A stretch of 64,000 nucleotides of DNA from Proteles cristata cristata (taxonomy: Eukaryota > Chordata > Mammalia > Carnivora > Hyaenidae): assembly GCA_017311185.1 (NCBI GenBank), contig JAESUZ010002387.1, positions 248,001 to 312,000 on the forward strand. The letters run 5' to 3'. The position numbers and the translations under genes were made by a program. Positions 57,123 through 64,000 of this stretch are shown one piece after another (positions within the stretch are counted from its first letter, which is position 1; every line of letters begins with the position of its first letter). The notes under the pieces are model-generated. The model made no database searches. It was not told the origin of the DNA and saw only the letters and a program-made list of their open reading frames with translations.

Positions 57123-57326
57123 GGGGTGCCTGGGTGGCTTAGTCGGTTAAGCGTCCGACTTTCGCTCAGGTCATGATCTCGTGGTTCATGGGTTCGAGCC
57201 CCGCGTCGGGCTCTGTGCTGACTGCCAGCTCAGAGCCTGGAGCCTGTTTCAGTCTGTGACTCCCTCTCTCTCTGACCCTCCCCTGCTCACGCTGTCTCTC
57301 TCTCTCCTAGAAATAAATTAAAAAAA
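57123..57326 (+). mobile_element. Feliform SINE, young subfamily
   Basis: GGGGTGCCTGGGTGGCTTAG, TCGGTTAAGCGTCCGACTTT, ATGGGTTCGAGCCCCGCGTC, GCTGACTGCCAGCTC, GTTTCAGTCTGTGACTCC and a CTAGAAATAAATTAAAA tail. The target duplication AAAATACATA lies at 57113-57122 and 57327-57336, inside LINE-1 ORF2. Confidence 0.96.
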
Positions 57327-58376
57327 AAAATACATAAAAAAAACAAAAACAAACAAACAAAAAAAACCTCACGAGTCAGTAGCAAAAAAAGGAGGAAGGG
57401 GCAAATAATTTGATTCAAATATTGGAAGAAGATATGAATAGATAATTTTCCAAAGAAGACATGCAATATGTATTAATTAATCATTAGGAAAATATAAATC
57501 AAAACCACACTGAGGCATTCACTACACTTATTAGAATGGCAATCACTAAAAAGACAGGAAATAATAACTGTTGGTATGAATGTAGAGAAAAGGGAACCTT
57601 TGTGCACTATTAGTAGGGATGTAAACTTAGTGCAGCCACTGTGGGAAAACATAATGGAGGTTCAGTTCCTCAAAAAATTTAAAAAAATGAATTATCATAT
57701 TGTCCAGCAATTCTACTTCTAAATATTTATCCAAAGGAAGTGAAAACACTCTTGAAAAGATATATGCATCTCATGTTCATTATAGAATGATTTACAATAG
57801 CCAGACATGAAAACAACATGAAGGCCCATCAATTAGTAACTGGATAAAGAAGAAGTGGTATATACACACAATGGAATATTATGCAGCCATATAAAAGAAT
57901 GAAATCTTACCATTCATGACAACATGAATTTACCTTTAGGGTGCTATGCTAAGTGAAATAAGTCAGACAGAGAAAGACATGTGTGTGATCTCTCTTACAT
58001 GTCCCGTCTTAAAAAAAAAAAACAAAAACCAATAAGCTCACCAATATAGAGAACAGACTGGTGGTTGCCACAGACAGAGGATAGGGGGTTGGAGAAATGG
58101 GTGAAGGAAGCCAGAAGATAAAAATAATGAATAAATGAGTAAATACTGTGCACTACTGAGCAACACCAGAAAAATTTTGGGACAGAAATGAAAAAAATAC
58201 TATTTCAAAGAAAAACAACCTCAAATTACATATAAATTGCAGATATACTGAAACTAAATAGTGGCAACATAGCCATAGTTCAAATACTCAGGTATATCTG
58301 CTAGATAAAATACAATTTATAGCTAGATGAAATACTCCACAATTAAACAAATATCTTTTTAAAATCCTTTTATTCA

Positions 58377-58555
58377 AGGGTGGCTCAGTCGGTTAAGCAC
58401 CCAACTTCAGCTCAAGTCGTGATCTCATGGTTTGTGAATTTAAGCCCCACGTTGGGCTCTGTGTTGACAGCTCATAGCCTGGGGGCTGCTTCGGATTCTG
58501 TGTCTCCCTCTCTCTCTGCCCCTCCTCTGTTCTCTCTCTCTCTCAAAAATAAATA
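58377..58555 (+). mobile_element. 5'-truncated feliform SINE
   Basis: Starts abruptly at AGGGTGGCTCAGTCGGTTAA, missing the first roughly ten bases, then GTGATCTCATGGTTTGTGAA, TTAAGCCCCACG, a TC tract and CAAAAATAAATAAG. No clear target duplication was seen. Confidence 0.92.
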
Positions 58556-58729
58556 AGATGTTACAAACAGCCCTGCAATGTATTTATTGAATGCCTGGTT
58601 TATTAAGATCTATTTTGTCTACTCTGAATTTCTTGAAATAAACACCAAAACCAAGGTAAAATAGCTTTAATAAAAGCAAAACTGGAAGGACTGAATTAGA
58701 GAGAAGTTTCATCTGTTTTTTATTTTTAA

Positions 58730-58938
58730 ATTTAATGTTTATTTATTTTGAGAGACAGACAGACACACAGGGCACAAGTGGGGGAGGGGCAGAGAGAAGG
58801 AGACAGAATCCGAAGCAGGCCCCAGGCTCTAAGCTGACAGCAAAGAGCAGGACACAGGGGTCGAACTCAGCCATGAACCGTGAGATCATGACCTGAACTG
58901 AAGCCAGACGCTTAACCAACTGAGCCACACAGGCATTC
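58730..58938 (-). mobile_element. Feliform SINE
   Basis: Reverse complement: TTAATGTTTATTTATTTTGA tail, GAGGGGCAGAGAGAAGGAG, GGGTCGAACTCAGCCATGAA, CCGTGAGATCATGACC and ACCAACTGAGCCACACAGGC. An imperfect T-rich duplication flanks it. The overlapping minus-strand frame at 58743-59021 is the translated SINE and is not a gene. Confidence 0.92.
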
Positions 58939-58939
58939 C

Positions 58940-59540
58940 TATTTCTGTGTATTTTAAAGAACACTTTACCTTTTGCAAAGAATTGATCGGGTTTACTGCT
59001 CAGGTGAGAAACTGACAACATTGCCCGAGTCCAGTGTTTTCTGAAGGAAAACCAAGTCCCATTTCTTCAATAATGTTCTCAAGCAAGGTGAGAGCTCCCT
59101 CCATAGCAGGGAATTTCTTCATCCTTCTTGAAGGAACAATGATTAAAACCAAAGAGCAGTAAGCCAGAAAACACAGAGGCAACATTTCAGAGCATGCACC
59201 AGTATTCTGGAAGAAAGATTTAAACTCAAAGACTCCCCAATAGTTGGCTGAGTTTAGTATCAAATCTGTTTGGTAATAGTGGAACTCAAACGGCTACACA
59301 GTATGAAGCCCAGATTTATTGTGCCCAGTGTCAAAGCTGGTGGGAGGGAAATATAAAAACAACTAAATTTTATATTTTAGCCCTCTTTTTCCCATTAATA
59401 AAAAAGTCCACCATTATTCGTTGGTAAATATTATCACCAAAAAGAACCATTCTTTATAGATGGTTATATGTTATGTACCAAAACACTAAATATAGTGCAT
59501 GACCTTGAGCTGGGTGGTATACTGGGAAAAAAATATTATT
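58940..59540. other. Unassigned sequence
   Basis: No recognised repeat or gene. The 87-codon minus frame at 59000-59263 lacks any recognisable motif. Confidence 0.4.
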
Positions 59541-59544
59541 AAAA

Positions 59545-59703
59545 GACATTATCAGGGCAACTGAGGAAATCAGAATATGAGCCACAGATTAGATTAAAAA
59601 TATTATACAAATCTTAAATGTCCTACATTCAGTAGTAGGCATTCGTTCTACTACTGAAACACAGACGTATGAAGGGGTGAAGAGGCATGATATAGTGTGC
59701 AGG
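59545..59703 (+). repeat. Old LINE-1-type 3' UTR scrap
   Basis: GGGCAACTGAGGAAATCAGA, ATATGAGCCACAGATTAGAT, CAAATCTTAAATGTCCTACA and GGGGTGAAGAGGCATGATAT are phrases of an old LINE-1-class 3' end (GGACAACTGGCGAAATTTGA, then GGGTAAAGGGGCATGATGT). A short, diverged fragment. Confidence 0.5.
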
Positions 59704-59704
59704 A

Positions 59705-60290
59705 CCCAGGGACACTGACGGTAGGAAGTGCTGTCACCTAAGGTCTGTGAGGTCCGGAATGTCGTAAGACAGCAGCTCAGAGAACGGGACTGTCCCCAGA
59801 AGGGGAAGCACAGGGGACCGGAGATGCCGGGATGGGGAAGAGCTGTCAGATGACCAAAGGAGACCCGAGGTCCCGGAAGGAAAAAGGGTCCTCTGCATGT
59901 AAAGACAAGGAAATCTGTGAGAGCCTGACAGCCAGGGACACAAGAGGATGAAGATTTGGGGCCGTGTGTGTCCCACAAGGGACAGAGTAAGCTGAGTGGG
60001 TCCTACAAGGGACAGAGTACGATAAACAGCCAGTGAAGCAGGGACAATGCCGCCCAGCCTCACGTGTTATCTCCATATGGGTCACTGGCCTTCCTCCTCA
60101 GATAGGTCTTATCAAAACGTTTCCACCTGACAGTGAAATATAGAAAAGTATTAGCAGTGTCTGAACTTACAGATCTGCCCCACACATTTGGAGGTGCCGA
60201 GAGAGAGAATTTTGAGGGTCTGAGGCTGACGTCTTAACAATGTCACCATTATTTGACTCAACAGGTATTTGCAAAGATGATGGTATATAT
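59705..60290. other. Unassigned sequence with 30-bp periodic motif
   Basis: Overlapping minus-strand frames (up to 129 codons, 59589-59978) open in three phases at once, which argues against coding. A 19-base motif (ACAAGGGACAGAGTA core) occurs twice, 30 bases apart, at 59971 and 60001. Confidence 0.4.
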
Positions 60291-60304
60291 TTCTAGGAAG
60301 GGAG

Positions 60305-60375
60305 GCGGGTAGGTAGGTAGATAGGAAGATAGATATATAGACAGATAGATAGACGGACAGATAGGTAGATAGATG
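60305..60375. repeat. (TAGA)n/(TAGG)n tetranucleotide repeat
   Basis: GGTAGGTAGGTAGATAGG followed by interrupted GATAGATA and GACAGATA units. It generates the Ser/Tyr/Leu-rich minus frame at 60151-60390. Confidence 0.93.
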
Positions 60376-60379
60376 CATA

Positions 60380-61120
60380 TATGTATTCACTATTCCCTGT
60401 GTTTATTTTTCAAGTGGTAGAAGTCTAAACATGGTATAAGAAAATTATAAACGAATTCTCATTCTAAGTGCTCCAACTTTTATAAGGAGAACATCTTTTT
60501 CCCTAGAACTGGTTTATAAGAGATCCTAGGTCCTCACCACACATACCTATTGATTGGAATCTCTGGAATTTGGCCCCCAAAGCTGCATTTTAATTTAGAG
60601 AATCTGTTCCGAAGACTTGAAGTCCTTTGAGGGTCTTTGTTAAGGCGGGAGGTTGGGCTGGCCGCATCTGCTCACTCGCTCACTAGCTCGGGGCTCCTAC
60701 CTCCTACTTCTGCTGGGAATAGAGTGAACTGCAGACTCGGTGTGGCCTGGGCTCTGAGCTGGCAGGAAGGTCCACCAGGAAGCCTTCCAGATCGTCTCTA
60801 ACCCGAAGGCATTCGGTCTTTGATTGTTTTAAAGCATTTCAGTGCTCGGGCCCCCAGGCAGTGGCAGATAGCCGAGGGCCACGGAAGTGTAAGGAAACTG
60901 AAATCACAGCTGTATCAAACCAGAAGAGCCTGTGCTCCCGCCCCCCTCCCCACACACATTTTTTCCTGAGCTCCTGTCTCAGAAACAGAGAAAACCGTAA
61001 ATCACCATTTTGCTTTCTGAAATGTATCAAGTTTCTTGTACGCAAAGATAAAAGCAACCCGGCCTACCTTGGCTATCACAATCCGAGCTCAGTGCTTGTT
61101 AAAACTCTAGGAGATCAAGG
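60380..61120. other. Unassigned sequence, moderately GC-rich
   Basis: A GC-richer part with scattered CpGs lies at about 60640-60830. There is a C-rich run at 60938-60951. The frames on both strands (60839-61057 and 60861-61124) mirror each other and are unsupported. Confidence 0.4.
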
Positions 61121-62960
61121 CTAAATCATTTGCCGATGCAATTTTTTTATACATATTCCAATGCCTAAATTGAAGCTCTTGCAATGAGGCGGACTCCCGG
61201 TGCAGTGAGAATGTGTCTTCTAGAAAAAAAGCAGAGAAAGGTGTCCAGACATCTCTTAAGAGCCTAAGAAAGAGGAACAAGAGCAAATGAGAAACAGAGA
61301 AACCTAGTGCTCAAGACCCTCTTAATAGTTAGAGGTGTTTCCCTGAGGAGCCCAGGCTGGGGGTGTGGTGTCCCTTGGGAGGTTAGGCAGGACTGGGGGG
61401 GGGCGAGGCCGGCTGGGGCCTCACCTGATGGCCTCTCTCAGCTAGGCCTCTCTGGGCCCCCTTTGTCCCTGCTGAGGGCAGTCACTTTGACATAACAGAG
61501 GGCCGACCCGGGGGGACAAAATGGGCCAGGAAGGACAAGGAAGGTGTAAATGAAGGTGCCCAGAGTGTTGAGAGGCACGGGGGGAGAGGGGGGAGACCAG
61601 CTATTGGGAGCCATTCAAATTCCTCCAACAGCTTTAAAATCCTCTTTAAAACTGTTGAACAACTTCACACAGAAACATAGCCTCAGGGGAAAACAATGTT
61701 GGAGCTGAAGGTGTAAGAATAAGACAGAGTTGCCTAATTAAGCAGATCCCAATCTGTCCTTTCTGCCCAGCCTCCCTTGCCTGGGGTCACCAGTAGGCCA
61801 CTTACGACCTTCCTTTGAAAGGAGGCTGGGGAGCTGTGGAAGGGGAGGGAAGGCAGGAGTTCAAAACTTAAATAACCCACGTCTGCTCTACTTCTCAATT
61901 AACACACTAATTAGGAAACCACTGGAATTGTAGGCTCCATAGTCTCCTCATACTTGAAAGTTTCTGTAGTTCTGACTCCGCAGCCGAGGATGGAAGGCCC
62001 CTAGCTCGACTGGCCGCCCAATGTTCCAACGAGCTTCCACCGTCAAGTGCCTAAGATTTAAATAAATGAGGGCATTGTGTGTTCAGAAGGAGATTGGTAT
62101 GTTTGATCTCGGCCATTATTGATTTACCTTTTCCACATGATAACATTCATTAAGTCAGATAAGTGAATGTTGACGTGTTCATTCGCTTTCGGTCGTCAGC
62201 AGGTAAAATGCAGGGCAGCCACCACGATGGGTGTGACTTCCATCCATTACCAATGGGCTGAGACAAAAACCATTTCCTACCACACCATTACCTAAGATGA
62301 CTTATGACGCGCGAAGCACAAAAATGCTTTGAGTTTCGCTGACTTTGTGTTTGTGTGTGTGGATTCGCATTGTAGTTCAAAGAGCCTAAAGTAATCCAGA
62401 AAGTAAGCTGCTCAGCGACGGTTTCTCGAGAGGTTTAATGGTTGACTCTACCATCTAATTAAAATCTACACTTGACCCACAGCTAGGTTGCCAACCCTAC
62501 CACCTGCAGACCCTCAATTTGTGAAATCAGTAACTTCACAACAACTTCGCACAGAAGTAATTTCTTTGGACTGAAGGGTTTTGCTGAGTCAGTCAGTTGA
62601 ACCTCCATCCAGTAAATGGTTTTTGTTTTGTTTTTTAATTAAGCTAAGATGCTTTAATGAGTGACTGCCAGTTTCCATTCGGGACAGTACCAAGGAGTCA
62701 TTGCTGGAGTTAAATCAGAGCCGCTGTCTCTTGACGCAGCCAGAGGACGTGCCCACAAGGCATCAGTGGCACCTGCCGTTGAGGATGACCTGGTCCACAG
62801 TCTGACCACGTGATCTGGAAGAGGGATCTGATGACAAGGCGCTTAAAATAATGCCTGCTACCAATGTTTGCTGACATCAACATGGGGCGGGCACAGAACC
62901 AGGTCTTCTGATAACGAGAAGAACTACAGACAATGGTCCCTGGAGTAGAAATGATACAAA
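61121..62960. other. Repeat-free block, candidate conserved non-coding DNA
   Basis: About 1.8 kb with no recognisable transposon. It has higher GC and CpG than average and four TAATTA homeodomain-type motifs at 61735, 61908, 62456 and 62636. The last sits in TTAATTAA. G-rich runs occur at 61391-61405 and 61577-61592. There is no convincing exon. Regulatory function is inferred from composition and the lack of insertions only. Confidence 0.4.
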
Positions 62961-62962
62961 TG

Positions 62963-63119
62963 GGGGCCCCTGGGGTGGCTCAGTCAGTTGAGCATTGGGC
63001 TCTGCACTGACCGTGCGGAGCCTGCTTGGGATTCTCTCTCCCTCCCTCTTTCTCTGCCCCTCCCCGCTCTCTCTCTCAAAATAAATAAATAAACAACAAT
63101 TTTTTAATAAAATAAAATA
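62963..63119 (+). mobile_element. Feliform SINE with large internal deletion
   Basis: GGGGCCCCTGGGGTGGCTCAG, then GTCAGTTGAGCATTGGGCTC: the segment from after box A through box B is missing. TC tract, AAAATAAATAAATAAAC and an AAAAT-rich tail follow. The 14-bp duplication AAATGATACAAATG / AAATGATATAAATG lies at 62949-62962 and 63120-63133. Confidence 0.93.
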
Positions 63120-63134
63120 AAATGATATAAATGC

Positions 63135-63536
63135 CACACGGTCTCACTTCCACGGAGATCCACACGGACCATAAGTTAACCTAATTCCATAAGGCAAGTC
63201 AATGTCGCCCACCTTTACTGAAGAGAATAGGATTCAAGGAGGGAAAAGTGTATGATGTGAAGGTACGGAAGTAGGCAGAGCAGGACAAGCGGACCGCAGC
63301 TCTTTATTCCATGAATCCCCATAGGCTGCTATTCACAATCTGGAAATACACATGTCATCTTTAGACCTTAGACTCTGTAAGAGGAGCCAAAGAATGATTT
63401 AGGGAAGAGACCTGAACTGCAGACTCTTACATGAAATTCTGCCACAGATTGCCATGGGACTTCAGGAAATCATTTCTCAAAGCTTCTGGAAATGTATAAG
63501 GAAGGGTGTGGATTGTGTCACAAGGCAGCATTTGGC
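63135..63536. other. Unassigned sequence
   Basis: No recognised repeat, gene or regulatory motif. Confidence 0.4.
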
Positions 63537-63700
63537 TTACGTCATTCAGCACACACCTAGCAGGCACCTCCGAGAGCCAGGAGTTGTTGCACGTGCTGGG
63601 GTACAGTGCTGAGCCAGACACATACAGCCTGCCCTCAGGAAGAAAACACACAATAACAAGTCAATACCTAAGAGTAAAGAGGTGTTGAATGCTTTGAGGA
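63537..63700 (-). repeat. LINE-2 3' end relic
   Basis: The plus strand reads as reverse-complement LINE-2: TCATTCAGCACACACCTAGC, GCTGGGGTACAGTGCTGAGC, CAGACACATACAGCCTGCCC, TCAGGAAGAAAACACACAAT and AACAAGTCAATA. The frames on both strands overlap it and are not genes. Confidence 0.58.
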
Positions 63701-63790
63701 CAGACACAGAAGACCCTAGACACCCTTAAGAATACAGAAACTTCCTGGGTTAAGCCAGAAACGGAGTGTTCCTGTACAATAATGTATCGT

Positions 63791-64000
63791 GGGGGCGCCC
63801 AGGTGGCTCAGTCAAGTAAGCATCCGGCTTTGGCTCGGGTCATGATCTCATGGTTCATGGGTGAGTTTGAGCCCTGCGTTGGGCTCTGTGCTGACAGCTC
63901 GGAGCCTGGAGCCTGCTTTGGATTCTGTGTTTCCCTCTCTCTCCTCTCCTCCACCCCACGCACTCTTTTTCTGTCTCTCTCTAAAATAAATAAACATTGA
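63791..64000 (+). mobile_element. Feliform SINE at window edge
   Basis: GGGGGCGCCCAGGTGGCTCAG, GTCAAGTAAGCATCCGGCTT, GTTTGAGCCCTGCGTTGGGC, a TC tract and AAAATAAATAAACATTGA. The body looks complete but the right flank is outside the window, so its target duplication cannot be checked. Confidence 0.93.

Larger units (their letters stand above)
56155..58200 (+). repeat. LINE-1 3' end (late ORF2 and 3' UTR)
   Basis: Sense LINE-1 from late ORF2: CTACAAAGTGAGTACACAAA, ATTCACAATTGCATCAAAAA, CAGATTCAATGCAATACATA, CCAATGACATTTTTCAAAG, AAATTAACTCAAAATAAATT and GCTTCTGCACAGCAAAGGAA. The 3' UTR follows: TTATCCAAAGGAAGTGAAAA, ACAATGGAATATTATGCAGC, GTGCTATGCTAAGTGAAATA and AACAGACTGGTGGTTGCCA. Stops and frameshifts abolish coding. 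A SINE is nested at 57123. Confidence 0.88.

Noticed and set aside
59589..60085. Three overlapping minus-strand frames (129, 109 and 79 codons)
   Set aside because: They open in different phases over the same DNA, which indicates stop-poor composition. They include the 30-bp duplicated motif and a LINE-1 scrap.
1..64000. Possible bacterial or phage system
   Set aside because: There are no operons, ribosome binding sites, long ORFs or prokaryotic codon structure. The repeat content is diagnostic of a carnivore nuclear genome.

Overview
This window is ordinary vertebrate nuclear DNA, almost certainly from a cat-family carnivore. The main evidence is about two dozen copies of the feliform tRNA-Lys-derived SINE (SINEC_Fc / CAN-SINE type). 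Its body starts GGGGCGCCTGGGTGGCTCAGT, carries Pol III box A and box B, and ends in a (TC)n tract and an AAATAAATAAA tail. The background is AT-rich, CpG-poor and full of old mammalian LINE-1, LINE-2, MIR, MaLR LTR and MER5 fragments. I found no credible protein-coding exon, no rRNA or tRNA gene, no CRISPR array and no bacterial or phage signal. All open frames are short (176 codons at most) and overlap repeats, low-complexity tracts or unconserved sequence. The window reads as intergenic or deep intronic.

Layout. 1-6 kb: mostly unassigned sequence with a GGGA-rich tract, a MaLR LTR relic and a MIR. 6-16 kb: a dense repeat block containing a young SINE, a decayed LINE-1-like stretch, a LINE-1 3' end (9.1-10.9 kb) with two nested SINEs and a 25-bp minisatellite, and a LINE-1 with 5' inversion (12.9-16.1 kb) that later received four SINEs. 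16-22.7 kb: a small CpG-rich patch, then largely unique sequence with LINE-2 relics and one very fresh minus-strand SINE. 22.4-25.1 kb: a long polypurine tract, then one antisense LINE-1 inserted inside another. 25.1-28.6 kb: about 2 kb of unidentified sequence, a short LINE-1 3' end and a CTCF-like motif. 28.6-30.4 kb: MER5 and MIR relics, including a 77-bp MIR segment copied into a MER5.

30.4-47 kb: mixed unique DNA with MaLR LTRs, LINE-2/MIR relics and several SINEs, two of them back to back. The block 34.05-35.79 kb is repeat-free. 47-58.2 kb: SINEs, MIRs, the 5' half of an old LINE-1 (49.2-52.65 kb) and a separate LINE-1 3' end (56.15-58.2 kb). 58.2-64 kb: SINEs, a LINE-1 3' scrap and a repeat-poor, higher-GC block (61.1-62.95 kb) that is the best candidate here for conserved non-coding regulatory DNA.

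No genes act together in this window. Its content is a record of retrotransposon insertion and local rearrangement. Family names come from recognising consensus features by eye, so subfamily names and exact ends should be treated as approximate. I found no new biological system. The most informative observations are the MIR-into-MER5 copy, the 5'-inverted LINE-1, the LINE-1 nested in a LINE-1, and a coherent young SINE lineage.
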